A stretch of DNA of 64,000 bases from Colwellia sp. Arc7-D (GTDB lineage Bacteria; Pseudomonadota; Gammaproteobacteria; Enterobacterales; Alteromonadaceae). The notes under the pieces were generated by a model, which was given only the letters and a program-made list of their open reading frames with translations, was not told the DNA's origin and made no database searches. The DNA lies in the NCBI RefSeq assembly GCF_003061515.1, contig NZ_CP028924.1, positions 682,001 through 746,000 of the forward strand, given 5' to 3'. The position numbers were made by a program, and so were the translations under genes. The stretch's first letter is position 1. Each line of letters begins with the position of its first letter. Positions 50,178 to 59,741 of the stretch are shown piece by piece.

Positions 50178-50846
50178 ATGGAAGTTAGCTTGTCAGTTTT
50201 TAATATCTATTTGTTACGCCATGGCGAACTTGTTGAGACCGGAGTTTTATGTGGGCGTTCAGATATTGCACTATCGAATACCGGCAAACAACAGCTTGTT
50301 GAAGCTAGTCAAGGTTTAGTGGATATTTCACAATGCTACAGCTCACCCCTTATTCGTTGTCGAGCGTTTGCAGAAAGCTATTGTCAGCAATTAGATATTT
50401 CATTACAAATTACGGCTGACTTGAAAGAGATGGATTTTGGTGATTGGGACGGGCAAAGCTATCAAACACTTTGGCAACCTCAAAACTCAACAAAAAATGC
50501 TGAGAATGCGCCCACTTTGGGGGATTTTTGGCAAAATCCTTGGCAATGTCAGCCGCCAAATGGTGAAACTATGGCAAGCTTTACTGCACGGATTGATAGT
50601 TTTTGGGCGCGTTTATTACACCAATTTGAACAGACCGTTCAAAAAGAACAGCAACAATGTCGACCGAAAAATACTTTAGTGGTTAGTCATGGCGGTGTTA
50701 TTCGCTATATTTTAGCTAAAGTGCTTGGCTTACCAATCCCAGGTGTTAATCATATGGCTAATATCGATGTGCCTTATGGTGCACTTATTCATATACAAGT
50801 TAGTATTGATAGTAACGGCAAAGCTTGGTCGAAGTTAATGCTTTAA
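50178..50846 (+). CDS. cobC: CobC-like histidine phosphatase (alpha-ribazole phosphatase)
   Basis: 222 residues of the histidine phosphatase superfamily: the catalytic RHGE motif is at about 15-18, GRSDIALSNTG follows, MDFGDWDG is near 86, and the second His is in VVSHGGVIRY near 172. In cobalamin synthesis CobC removes phosphate from alpha-ribazole phosphate or adenosylcobalamin phosphate. The location beside cobTSUQ supports that role over a generic phosphoglycerate mutase-like phosphatase. A TTG at 50190 with GGAAG upstream is an alternative start. It is upstream of, not behind, the riboswitch. Confidence 0.85.
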   Translation: MEVSLSVFNIYLLRHGELVETGVLCGRSDIALSNTGKQQLVEASQGLVDISQCYSSPLIRCRAFAESYCQQLDISLQITADLKEMDFGDWDGQSYQTLWQPQNSTKNAENAPTLGDFWQNPWQCQPPNGETMASFTARIDSFWARLLHQFEQTVQKEQQQCRPKNTLVVSHGGVIRYILAKVLGLPIPGVNHMANIDVPYGALIHIQVSIDSNGKAWSKLML

Positions 50847-51059
50847 TAACAGCAAATTTAGCATTATCGAACTGTGTTGTTATTTTAGAAACTCACTTTT
50901 TTACATATGATGTAAGAACGCTATCTCACCGGAATTTAAATGTGAAAGCTTGAATATTTAAGCTTTTAACGCACCACTGAGTTAAAAATAAACCTTGCTA
51001 TTTTGTCCTAGCTGTCGATAATCGCGCCATTAATTAAATAATGTCATATTCAATTTTAC
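50847..51059. other. Spacer between cobC and the riboswitch
   Basis: About 210 bases that should contain the promoter of the cobT-cobQ operon. No clear sigma-70 pair was picked with confidence. Confidence 0.4.
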
Positions 51060-51230
51060 TACTTTAATGGAGGATCCCATTATTGCAAAGGTAAAACTGG
51101 GAATGTGGTGAAAATCCACAACTGTGCCCGCAACTGTAAACAGCGCATATATTACCACTTAGCCATAAAGTCATTGGCCGAAAAAACATATATGCTGTAA
51201 GTCAGGATACCAGGGGAAATATAGACATTA
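51060..51230 (+). promoter_or_regulatory. Cobalamin riboswitch upstream of cobT
   Basis: Hallmarks in order: CTGGGAATGTGGTGAAAATC at about 51097-51116 (P3/P4 core with GGTGAAAATCC), TGCCCGCAACTGTAA (51125-51139), and the B12 box GTAAGTCAGGATACC at 51197-51211. This is the adenosylcobalamin-type aptamer that shuts down expression when B12 is present. It lies about 165 bases before cobT. The exact 5' end is approximate. Confidence 0.94.
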
Positions 51231-51394
51231 ATTACCACGTCGAGCGGGTTACTCGAGCATTGGAATTTTTATTTTGCCTTGTTGATTATGTCATCATTGA
51301 TGAAATATATACTCCCTTAAGCCTCTAAACTCATCTACGTTAATCATTTTTTGTAAGCCAATTCTTTTGGGTTTGATTTTTGTTAGGTTTTGAA

Positions 51395-52459
51395 ATGTTT
51401 AATATTAAAGCAGTTAGTTGCGAACACTCAGAAAAAATTCAAGCACTAATTGACGGTAAAACTAAGCCGCTAGGCGCATTGGGTGATCTTGAATCTTTAG
51501 CCAAGCAAATGGCTAAGATTCAGTTAACTGCTTCATCTTTTAAATCCCCTAAAAATAACCAACATAAACTCGAGCTTAACTCTCCTCATTTAACTATTTT
51601 TGCTGGCGATCATGGCGTTGCTAGCGAAGGTGTTTCCATTGCACCTAGTGAAGTGACTAGTCAAATGGTGGCAAACTTTGCTGGTGGCGGCGCAGCCATT
51701 AATGTTTTTAGTCAGCAACTTGGATGGCAGCTAAATATTGTCGATGCTGGCATTTTACATCCTGCATCATCGACAGCAGTTTTAGATCAACGATTAGGTA
51801 ATATTACTCAAGCCATTAATCAGCAAGAAGCAATGACTCAAGCGCAAGTCGAGCAGGGTTTTATTTTTGCCAAAAAGCATATTGCAGAGCTAAAAAGCAC
51901 CGGTTGTAACATTGTTGCTTTTGGTGAAATGGGTATCGGCAACACCACGATTGCTTCAGCGATAATGGCGGCAATTATGGCTATTCCTGCGAGCGAAGCC
52001 GTTGGTCGTGGTACTGGCGTTTCAGATGATGTTGTTTTAAAGAAGCAACAAGTGGTTGAGCAAGCCTTAGCACTTCATCGAGATAATCTCACAAACCCTC
52101 AAGCTATTTTACGCTGTTTAGGTGGTTTTGAAGTGGTACAAATTACCGCAGCGATGCTAGCCGCAGCAGAAAATCGTATGTTAATTGTGGTTGATGGTTT
52201 TATTTGTACCGCTGCTGCAATGTTAGCGATTGAGCTAAATACTAACGTGAAAGGTTATATGATATTTGCCCATTGCTCAGGTGAGCAAGGCCACAAAAAA
52301 ATGCTGCAATGGCTTCAAGTTAAACCGCTGCTGAACCTAGGATTACGTTTAGGCGAAGGTACGGGCGCGGCTTTAGCGCTACCGATAATACAAGCCGCAG
52401 CTGCTTTTTATAATGAGATGGCAAGCTTTGCCGATGCAGAGGTTACTGATGTTACCTGA
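51395..52459 (+). CDS. cobT: CobT, nicotinate-nucleotide-dimethylbenzimidazole phosphoribosyltransferase
   Basis: 354 residues from ATG 51395; a TTG at 51380 is less likely. It transfers phosphoribose to the lower-ligand base to make alpha-ribazole phosphate. Motifs: FAGDHGVASEGVS near residue 70, GEMGIGNTTIAS near 184, and the catalytic Glu in RLGEGTGAALALP near the C-terminus. First gene behind the riboswitch; its end overlaps the cobS start by 11 bases. Confidence 0.95.
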   Translation: MFNIKAVSCEHSEKIQALIDGKTKPLGALGDLESLAKQMAKIQLTASSFKSPKNNQHKLELNSPHLTIFAGDHGVASEGVSIAPSEVTSQMVANFAGGGAAINVFSQQLGWQLNIVDAGILHPASSTAVLDQRLGNITQAINQQEAMTQAQVEQGFIFAKKHIAELKSTGCNIVAFGEMGIGNTTIASAIMAAIMAIPASEAVGRGTGVSDDVVLKKQQVVEQALALHRDNLTNPQAILRCLGGFEVVQITAAMLAAAENRMLIVVDGFICTAAAMLAIELNTNVKGYMIFAHCSGEQGHKKMLQWLQVKPLLNLGLRLGEGTGAALALPIIQAAAAFYNEMASFADAEVTDVT

Positions 52460-53303
52460 GTCTGACGAAATACAATCAAGCGCTTCCAAGCGAGAGTTAC
52501 TCTGCCAGCAATGGCAATTGTGTCTTTTAGCTATCAGCTTTTTTACCCGAATTCCGGTTAACATGGCGGTTGATGTGACCGCCAAAATGCTAAATGAAGC
52601 AAGCCGATATTTCGCTTTAGTGGGCGTGCTTATCGGAATCATTTCTGCATTAGCTTTTTATCTAAGTGCTATGTATCTGCCTACTGAAATCGCATTGTTA
52701 GTTGCTATGGCAAGCAGTGTGTTATTAACCGGTGCCTTTCATGAAGATGGATGGGCCGATGTTTGGGATGGCTTTGGCGGCGGCTGGAGTATCGAAAATA
52801 AACTTAATATTATGAAAGACAGTCGCTTAGGCACCTATGGCGCAGCAGCATTATTTTTTATTTTGATGATTAAATACCAAGCGCTTCTAGCGTTAATTCA
52901 GCAAAACATGCCTAATGTTAACTTGATAAATGATGGGCTGAGCGTGTTGTCTATTCTAGTTTTAGGGCACTGTTTAAGTCGAGTTCTGGCGACAAGCTTA
53001 ATTGCCGATATGCCCTATGTCAGCGAAGATGCCACCTCAAAAGTAAAGCCTTTAGCGCAAGCATTATCAAATAATAGTTATATAACGTTACTCGCTACGG
53101 GCACGTTCATCCTTTTAATAACCTTATCTTTTAGTGTTATTTGGAAGTTAGTGGTTATTTTATTATTGACACGTTGGTGTTTAAAACGTTGGTTTATGCA
53201 ACAGCTAGGTGGTTATACCGGTGACTGTTTAGGCGCCGCGCAACAGTTTTCAGAAGTGGTTATATATATATCATTACTTGCCCTTACATCGGCGAGCATA
53301 TGA
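52449..53303 (+). CDS. cobS: CobS, adenosylcobinamide-GDP ribazoletransferase
   Basis: 284 residues from ATG 52449, chosen because AGAGG lies six bases before it; an in-frame ATG at 52413 lies deeper in cobT. A multispanning inner-membrane enzyme joining adenosylcobinamide-GDP to alpha-ribazole (phosphate). The family signature FTRIPV is near residue 32, and FHEDGWADVWDGFGGG near 97-112 gives the metal-binding acidic motif. Overlaps both neighbours (11 bases with cobT, four with cobU). Confidence 0.94.
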   Translation: MLPESDEIQSSASKRELLCQQWQLCLLAISFFTRIPVNMAVDVTAKMLNEASRYFALVGVLIGIISALAFYLSAMYLPTEIALLVAMASSVLLTGAFHEDGWADVWDGFGGGWSIENKLNIMKDSRLGTYGAAALFFILMIKYQALLALIQQNMPNVNLINDGLSVLSILVLGHCLSRVLATSLIADMPYVSEDATSKVKPLAQALSNNSYITLLATGTFILLITLSFSVIWKLVVILLLTRWCLKRWFMQQLGGYTGDCLGAAQQFSEVVIYISLLALTSASI

Positions 53304-53968
53304 CTGAAATAGTGAAGCATAAAATTCAGTTAATTCTTGGCGGCGCACGTTCAGGTAAAAGCTCATTAGCGGAGCAATATGCGATGTTGTCAAAGCTGCC
53401 GGTTACTTATATTGCGACCGCACAAGCGTTAGATAATGAAATAGCGCAAAGAATTGCGCAGCACCAAGCAGAACGTCCAACACATTGGCGATTAATAGAA
53501 GCTCCTTTGCAATTGAGTGTCACTATTGAGTCGATTATTTCTGAAGCTTTATCAAGTAACTCATCAGGCGTTTGCATTTTAGTCGATTGCTTAACTTTAT
53601 GGTTAAGTAATAGTTTATGTCAGTCGAATTCAAGTACTGATCGCAGCAATAATACAAGCCAAGACAGTTGTAATAGTGAGTATTGGCAGCAAGAAAAACA
53701 GCAATTTCTTAAGTTATTAAATAGTCTTCAAGATGTAAACTTTGCGCGAGAAAACACGCAAACATTCGCAATTGAACTTATTTTAGTTAGCAATGAGGTC
53801 GGCCATGGCATAGTGCCAATGGGTGAGTTGTCGCGCCAATTTGTAGACCAAGCAGGGTGGTTGCATCAAGCCATTGCTAAAGTTGCCGATAAAGTCGAGT
53901 TTGTTATGGCAGGCTTACCTTTAACATTAAAGTCGGTTGAAAATATTAGCTATAAGGCATCACTTTGA
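53300..53968 (+). CDS. cobU: CobU, adenosylcobinamide kinase / adenosylcobinamide-phosphate guanylyltransferase
   Basis: 222 residues. P-loop GGARSGKSS at 14-22, and the C-terminal [18 protein letters not shown] motif near 158-175. It phosphorylates adenosylcobinamide and then transfers GMP. A Ser/Asn-rich insertion (about residues 108-128, [14 protein letters not shown]) makes it longer than the 180-residue Salmonella enzyme; this is a loop and does not disturb motifs. ATGA overlaps link it to cobS before and cobQ after. Confidence 0.95.
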   Translation: MTEIVKHKIQLILGGARSGKSSLAEQYAMLSKLPVTYIATAQALDNEIAQRIAQHQAERPTHWRLIEAPLQLSVTIESIISEALSSNSSGVCILVDCLTLWLSNSLCQSNSSTDRSNNTSQDSCNSEYWQQEKQQFLKLLNSLQDVNFARENTQTFAIELILVSNEVGHGIVPMGELSRQFVDQAGWLHQAIAKVADKVEFVMAGLPLTLKSVENISYKASL

Positions 53969-55461
53969 AAACATTAATGGTACAAGGTACTACTTCTGAT
54001 GCAGGAAAAAGTACTTTAGTTGCAGGGCTTTGCCGAGTATTAGTTAACGCGGGTTTTAATGTCGCGCCATTTAAACCGCAAAATATGGCATTAAATAGTG
54101 CCGTTACTAAAGACGGTGGTGAAATTGGCCGTGCACAAGCTTTACAGGCAATAGCTGCAAAAGTTGAAGCACGCATTGATTTTAACCCTATTTTATTAAA
54201 GCCTAATAGTGACACTGGTGCGCAAGTTATTGTCCACGGTAAAGCGCTTTCTAATATGGAAGCAGGTAAATATCACGACTACAAAAAAGTAGCGATGCAA
54301 GCTGTGCTAACGTCTCATCAGAGGTTAGCTCTTGATCATGATGTATTGCTTGTCGAGGGAGCCGGTAGCCCCGCTGAAATTAATCTTCGAGCTAACGATA
54401 TAGCCAATATGGGCTATGCCGAAGCGGTTGATTGCCCCGTTATTTTAGTTGCAGATATTGATCGTGGCGGTGTCTTTGCCCATCTAGTGGGGACGTTGGC
54501 ATTATTGTCGGAGTCAGAGCAAGAACGTGTGAAAGGGTTTATTATTAACCGTTTTCGCGGCGATATAAAGTTGCTTGAGTCTGGATTAGACTGGTTAGAA
54601 GAGCGAACGGGTAAACCCGTATTAGGTGTTTTACCTTACTTGCATGATCTAGCGTTAGACGCCGAAGATGCCGTAGCACTTGATAATAAAGTGACACAAG
54701 TGCAAGTGAATGTTTTTGTACCTTTGTTACCGCATATGAGCAACCATACCGACTTTGATCCTCTGCGCTTACAGCCCAATATTAATTTACAATACATAAA
54801 AATGGGTCAGTCGTTGCAAGGCGCTGATTTAATTATTTTACCCGGTAGTAAGAATGTTACCTCTGACTTAACGTTTTTAAAGCAACAAGGCTGGCAGCAA
54901 GAAATTGATCAACACTTACGCTATGGCGGAAAAGTTATGGGTATTTGCGGTGGCTATCAAATGTTGGGTGAAAAAATATTTGACCCAGAACATATAGAGT
55001 CACATGTTGAGCAAGTATCGGGTTTAGGTTTGTTAGATTTTACAACCACGCTAACGGAAAATAAGACCTTAAGCCAAGTCTGTGCAACTATGACGCTTAA
55101 TAATGAAACATGCCAGTTAACGGGCTATGAGATACATTGTGGTGTTTCAAACGGTCCAGCGTTAAGTAAGCCTTTACTTAATATTCAAGTTCAACCAAGC
55201 GATAAAAATCAGCATGGTATTGCCGATGGCTGTATTTCAAATGACGGGCAAATTATTGCTACGTATCTACATGGTTTTTTTGATTGTCCAGCGCCAACAC
55301 AATTAGTACTAAATTGGTTGGGTATTAAAGACTTTAAAGCACCTATTATTGATATTAGTCAGCATAGAGAAATACAACTAGAGCGCCTTGCTAAGGTTTG
55401 TAATGAACATCTTAATATGGATAAAATTAAACTGATTATTGCTCAGAGTAAAAACACCTAA
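53965..55461 (+). CDS. cobQ: Cobyric acid synthase
   Basis: 498 residues. N-terminal ATP-dependent synthetase domain with [12 protein letters not shown] near residue 5 and [12 protein letters not shown] near 130; C-terminal glutamine amidotransferase with nucleophile Cys328 in GICGGYQML and a final His around YLHGFFD near 432. It amidates adenosylcobyrinic acid diamide at four positions. Its presence without the rest of the corrin-ring genes here means the ring-building part, if any, is elsewhere, or the cell salvages incomplete corrinoids. Last gene of the operon; a strong terminator follows. Confidence 0.95.
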   Translation: MKTLMVQGTTSDAGKSTLVAGLCRVLVNAGFNVAPFKPQNMALNSAVTKDGGEIGRAQALQAIAAKVEARIDFNPILLKPNSDTGAQVIVHGKALSNMEAGKYHDYKKVAMQAVLTSHQRLALDHDVLLVEGAGSPAEINLRANDIANMGYAEAVDCPVILVADIDRGGVFAHLVGTLALLSESEQERVKGFIINRFRGDIKLLESGLDWLEERTGKPVLGVLPYLHDLALDAEDAVALDNKVTQVQVNVFVPLLPHMSNHTDFDPLRLQPNINLQYIKMGQSLQGADLIILPGSKNVTSDLTFLKQQGWQQEIDQHLRYGGKVMGICGGYQMLGEKIFDPEHIESHVEQVSGLGLLDFTTTLTENKTLSQVCATMTLNNETCQLTGYEIHCGVSNGPALSKPLLNIQVQPSDKNQHGIADGCISNDGQIIATYLHGFFDCPAPTQLVLNWLGIKDFKAPIIDISQHREIQLERLAKVCNEHLNMDKIKLIIAQSKNT

Positions 55462-55530
55462 TTACTCTCTTCAACTCCAAGCATTTATCATGAAATGACC
55501 GGTCTAATTAATCTACTTGGTTTAAGACAT

Positions 55531-55558
55531 AAAAAAACCGCTTTTAAGCGGTTTTTTT
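55531..55558. terminator. Bidirectional terminator between cobQ and the lipoprotein gene
   Basis: A perfect palindrome with core CCGCTT/AAGCGG is flanked by seven A and seven T residues, so it works from both strands. It serves cobQ (+) and the lipoprotein gene (-). Confidence 0.95.
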
Positions 55559-55587
55559 ATTGGCAAAATTATTGAAAATCGTACTTG

Positions 55588-57069
55588 TTATTCGATAAAT
55601 GCAATTGCCGTTGGGTTTAATTCAGTTGCAAATCTAGGTAGCGCTTTTACGTCAGTTTCAGTATTTACAACGTCAACACCTGGATTAACTGGGTTGCTAA
55701 CACTGATCCAAAGGAAATTAGCCGCATCTAAATTAATATGACTAATTTGTTCAGAGCCTGTCTCTGCTACTGCAGCATCTGCAATAGCACCTGTTGTAGG
55801 ATTGAAACTATAAACCGTTGAAAGCACACGATATGGCGAGAAAAAAGTTTCCTCAGCAACTAAATAACCTTTTGTTGCTGAAACTATTGCACTTGAGCTT
55901 ATGAAAGCTGAGCTATTATCAGCAATGTCCTCAGCAGTTAACACAGTACTTAAGCTATAATCACTAGTGGCAATAGCTTCTACACGGCTTAATGTTAAGT
56001 CAGTGTCACTGTATGAGTTACGTGTAGTGACATAGACAACATCATCTTTACTAACAATACTATTATTGAGTGGATTTAAGCCCACCAAAGGAATACCCAT
56101 AACAGTGTCATCAACATTGGCGTTGGTTTCTATTTCGAGATCAGTTTCGGTGTCAAAAACAGCAACGTAAGCGGTGTTTGGTGAATATGAGTCGTTCAAA
56201 CGTTGTAAAGTAATAAATAGTTTACCATCAACAATTGTTCCGGCTGAAGGGTTTGGCGTGCCGTTGCTGTTGTCATCTGCGATGTAAGCGTCAAGATCTA
56301 ACTCGCCAATTTTAAAGTCATCAGCGGTCGTTGCTTGTGGGTTTACAATCCATACTTTGCTTGAACCATAGCGTAAAATGTAAGCTTTAGTATCACTTAG
56401 CGAAACAATATCATAAGGGTTACGTGAAGTAGAATCGCCAGTATCTTGCGTAGTATAGCTCCAAACTTCAGTATCAAGTGCATCGGCATTGTATTTTGAT
56501 ATAGTGTCAATGAAGAAACGACCGATATGGAAAACGTCTTGATTGAAGCTACGTACAGTGTAATCAGAGCCATCTTTAATATAGTAACCTTTAGTTACTA
56601 ATTCAGTTTCTGGATCTAATGTAACAACTTCTGAACCTGAGTAATCTGGTGCAACTGTTTGCACAACAGCAAACGAAGGCGTGTCTTTAACATCGCCAAC
56701 GGTTACTTGAATGCTCAATTCACCTGTAAGGTTTTGATTGCTGTCGTCGGTAGCAATAACTGTTACAGAGAAAGGGCCAATATCGCCATTTTCGAAATCA
56801 GGTGCGGTTAAAAAGCTTAATTCACCGGTTTGCGTAATGGCAAATAAAGTACTTGAGCTACCGCCTAGCGACAATGTAATAGCATCGCCATCGGCATCAG
56901 TTGCATTATAACTGCTAACCAACGTTGTGTTTTCTTCAACAACAGGACTAGTAGCACCTGTTACAAGTGGTGCACTATTACTGTCAGAACCGCCACCACA
57001 GCCAGCAAGTATTGTTGTACCTATGGCTAAACTTAGTGGCAACATTTGTGTTTTAAAAGTTGTTAACAT
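55588..57069 (-). CDS. Surface-type lipoprotein with cadherin-like and beta-propeller-like parts, partner of the BtuB-like receptor
   Basis: 493 residues. The signal ends in lipobox LAGC (Cys24) followed by GGGSDS. Residues 35-125 are a cadherin-like Ig repeat (VEENTTLVSSYNATDADGD). Residues about 150-490 contain repeating blades such as DTEVWSYTTQD, KAYILRYGSSKVWIVNP and TAYVAVFDTETD that look like a YncE/YVTN-type propeller. The start ATG follows the receptor stop directly, with GAGGGA as ribosome site, so the two are translated together under the upstream B12 riboswitch. It probably helps capture corrinoids at the cell surface, by analogy with Bacteroides BtuG; that is inference. Confidence 0.8.
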   Translation of the reverse strand: MLTTFKTQMLPLSLAIGTTILAGCGGGSDSNSAPLVTGATSPVVEENTTLVSSYNATDADGDAITLSLGGSSSTLFAITQTGELSFLTAPDFENGDIGPFSVTVIATDDSNQNLTGELSIQVTVGDVKDTPSFAVVQTVAPDYSGSEVVTLDPETELVTKGYYIKDGSDYTVRSFNQDVFHIGRFFIDTISKYNADALDTEVWSYTTQDTGDSTSRNPYDIVSLSDTKAYILRYGSSKVWIVNPQATTADDFKIGELDLDAYIADDNSNGTPNPSAGTIVDGKLFITLQRLNDSYSPNTAYVAVFDTETDLEIETNANVDDTVMGIPLVGLNPLNNSIVSKDDVVYVTTRNSYSDTDLTLSRVEAIATSDYSLSTVLTAEDIADNSSAFISSSAIVSATKGYLVAEETFFSPYRVLSTVYSFNPTTGAIADAAVAETGSEQISHINLDAANFLWISVSNPVNPGVDVVNTETDVKALPRFATELNPTAIAFIE

Positions 57070-59067
57070 TTATAATCCCTCGATTGTGTATTTAATTTGG
57101 AAACTTCGACCTTGTGATGCTCTATTCGCAAGATCTTGATATTTATCATTGAATAAGTTGTTGGCACTGAAAGTCACGCGATGCTTGCCTTCTTTCCAAT
57201 AGACCAATAGGTCAGACACTGTGCGGTTGGCTGGATTACCATTACCTAAGTGACTGTCGTCATTTTGAAATCTGTTAATAAGGTTGAAGTACAAATCTTT
57301 GTCTTGGCTAGTTTTAAATGATAGCTGCCATGCTTTATTGACTTGATATTTTAGCGAGGCACTGTATTGCTGATGATAAATGCCGGGTATCTTATTTTGA
57401 TTAAAGGCGACAAATTCAGATTTAATTTCACTGTCAATTAAGTTCACTTGAAATGATAAAGACAAAGGTGCAAATAATTGATAATTCAGTTGTGCTTCAA
57501 AGCCCATTAAATCGGCGTCGCTAACGTTTCTGTAACTGCCAACATTACTTGAATTAAAAATGGCAACAATAGAGTTTTCTAATGTTTGTTGATAAATCGA
57601 AGATGATATAGACAGGGTTTTATTTTGATATTGCCCGCCAAGTGAGAGCGTAACAGCTTCTTCAGGTAACAAGTCATCATTACCTTTGAAAGAGCCGCGA
57701 TCACCAAAAAGCTCATATAGAGTCGGAGTTCTTACACCGTCACTAACATTCGCCGTAATTTTAAAATTTTCTTGTTTAACGCTTAAACCTAATTCAGTGG
57801 TTAAATAATTTTCATCATTTCTTAGCATCTCGGCGTCAGGCTGGTTGAGTGCAGAATTTACGTTTTTCTCATGTAAATTACTGATCAATACATAGGCTTC
57901 TAATGGTAATGAAATTGGTTGCCACTCTAAGCGAGAACCTAAGTTGGTTTGTTGTTGCTCTGCTGAAATATCACATGAGCCAATACCATTACATTGAGTA
58001 GGTTGACCATTATGTTGACTGATAGATGTAAATTTTTGTTTATTAAAACTAATAAAAGGGGTTAAGTTAAAATTTTGCCAAGTTAGTAAAGGTTTTAATC
58101 CGACATGGTATTTTTTAGTTTCATAATCACTGATATCGAACATTACAGAATCAGGGCTTGAAATATAACGCTCGTTTTTGTCTTCAGCGTAAGCTTCTAC
58201 TTCGATTGAATCTAACCAAGATGAATTACTCAACCAGTGATGCTGATAACTGTAGCGAGTACTGTCTGAGCTTAATTCTGAACTGTTTTCTGGGGAATTA
58301 TTGCGATAGTTGGGTAGTGACTTTTCTTGATCATTGTATTGTACATTCAACCTAATTTGATGCTGGCCCAGTTGAATAATGTCATTAATGAAAAATGTTT
58401 TTTTAGTGAATTCATTATTTCTTAATGCTTGCTCATCTGATTTTGTGCTGTCTTCAAAGCTTTGAGGTACAAGAAAATCGTAGTCATTATCACTATTTAT
58501 ATAATGGCCACCAAATGAAAGACTTTGAGTTTTAAATACTTTATTAAATAATATGTTAGCTTCACGGTAACCAAATGAGCCAGTGGCTAGCGTTAATTTC
58601 GCCGTGTCTTGTGTTGGGCTATAAGTGTTAATGCGAATAACGCCACCAATGGGGGTTGCGCCGGTGCCAATAGCTTGGTTTTTACTAATTTCAATACTTT
58701 GAATTTGCTCGGTTGGTATTTGGTTTAAATCAAAACCACCGAATTGACTGTCATTAATTAATTGGCCATCGATATAGAGTTGTATTTGCTTACTACTTGA
58801 GCCTCGAATAGAGACAGAAACGGGGTTACCAATACCACTTATCTGACGAATTTGAATACCATTAACCGTTTGTAAAATATCGGCAAGTGTTTGCGATGAA
58901 TGAACAAAGCTTTCTCGTTGTAGAACCTGATAATTTGGTGAATTGAAACTTTGTTCGTTCACCACTTCAATAACTTCAAGCTCTTGATTTAAAGGTGTTT
59001 CTACTTGTGCGAAAACGGGTGATACCACAAAGATAGTTATAAATAGATATCGTAAACGAGAGAACAT
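57070..59067 (-). CDS. BtuB-like TonB-dependent receptor
   Basis: 665 residues from ATG 59067, with GAGG six bases upstream; the GTG at 59073 would overlap the ribosome site. Signal peptide ends SPVFA; TonB box-like region LEVIEVVNEQ; plug domain (about 45-150) with VSIRGSSSKQIQLYIDG; then a barrel ending KYTIEGL. Size and organisation fit BtuB-type vitamin B12 receptors (about 600-670). The cobalamin riboswitch directly upstream gives the substrate class. The distal gene is the lipoprotein. Confidence 0.9.
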   Translation of the reverse strand: MFSRLRYLFITIFVVSPVFAQVETPLNQELEVIEVVNEQSFNSPNYQVLQRESFVHSSQTLADILQTVNGIQIRQISGIGNPVSVSIRGSSSKQIQLYIDGQLINDSQFGGFDLNQIPTEQIQSIEISKNQAIGTGATPIGGVIRINTYSPTQDTAKLTLATGSFGYREANILFNKVFKTQSLSFGGHYINSDNDYDFLVPQSFEDSTKSDEQALRNNEFTKKTFFINDIIQLGQHQIRLNVQYNDQEKSLPNYRNNSPENSSELSSDSTRYSYQHHWLSNSSWLDSIEVEAYAEDKNERYISSPDSVMFDISDYETKKYHVGLKPLLTWQNFNLTPFISFNKQKFTSISQHNGQPTQCNGIGSCDISAEQQQTNLGSRLEWQPISLPLEAYVLISNLHEKNVNSALNQPDAEMLRNDENYLTTELGLSVKQENFKITANVSDGVRTPTLYELFGDRGSFKGNDDLLPEEAVTLSLGGQYQNKTLSISSSIYQQTLENSIVAIFNSSNVGSYRNVSDADLMGFEAQLNYQLFAPLSLSFQVNLIDSEIKSEFVAFNQNKIPGIYHQQYSASLKYQVNKAWQLSFKTSQDKDLYFNLINRFQNDDSHLGNGNPANRTVSDLLVYWKEGKHRVTFSANNLFNDKYQDLANRASQGRSFQIKYTIEGL

Positions 59068-59072
59068 GAACA

Positions 59073-59090
59073 CCTCAAAAGTTTTTGAGG
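59073..59090 (-). promoter_or_regulatory. Hairpin covering the ribosome site of the BtuB-like gene
   Basis: On the minus strand an eight-bp stem CCTCAAAA-AC-TTTTGAGG ends with the GAGG that serves the ATG at 59067. It would block ribosome binding when formed, as expected for the output hairpin of a translational riboswitch. Confidence 0.75.
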
Positions 59091-59179
59091 GGCGTACGGA
59101 AGGCTACAGACGGTTTAGCAAAACTGTTGCTAATGTCGATATATTTCCGAAGCGCCCACCGCACTGCAAATAATTCTAT

Positions 59180-59340
59180 GTTGTTTAGGCCGGTCTCCGG
59201 GCTTAACTTTGCAAAACAAAGTATTACCGTTGCGGGGGCAGCATTAGAATTATGCATAAAGCATGTCACTAACTTCCCGATTATCTCTTTATTTTTAACG
59301 TTGTTAACGTATAAATATCGAGCACCTAAGCAATTTTGAG
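59180..59340 (-). promoter_or_regulatory. Cobalamin riboswitch upstream of the BtuB-like gene
   Basis: Read on the minus strand: GGGAAGTTAGTGACATGC, then TGCTGCCCCCGCAACGGTAA, then AAGCCCGGAGACCGGCC (B12 box region at about 59188-59205). These are near-perfect matches to the btuB-type cobalamin aptamer. The aptamer 3' end is about 90 bases before the ribosome-site hairpin. End points are approximate. Confidence 0.96.
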
Positions 59341-59741
59341 CGGCAATTCTGACCCCATTACTATGGCTTGTCAACTGTTAGCATTATTAATCTACAAGCT
59401 TATAGATTTGATAATTTAAGTGCTCGTGCAGTTTACTTGTTGGAGTTTGCAGTATGTCCTGCAAGTACGACATCTGTTTATAAAGCTACATGGTGGTAAT
59501 GGAATTAAAACCAATGTAATTGGTATTTTTCTCTATTAAATTATCTGTGCTGTATGAGATTATAATAGGTGAGACGATATTATATTAGCTTATATCCTTG
59601 TTGGTTATATTTGGGTGTATATCCAATAACGGATTAATTCTGCTCAACTTCTAAGTTTATCAAGCACTCTAAAATCCATATTCAAGAACAAAAGGGTAAT
59701 TTACTCGGCGCCAATTATTCATAGGTCAATTAAACTTAAAA
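59341..59741. other. Gene-free stretch
   Basis: About 400 bases between the riboswitch promoter region and the kinase gene 3' end. The minus-strand promoter of the receptor operon must lie here. No coding frame was recognised. Confidence 0.5.

Noticed and set aside
59075..59374. 99-codon open frame on the minus strand
   Set aside because: It covers the cobalamin riboswitch and has no ribosome site; the RNA element explains the sequence.
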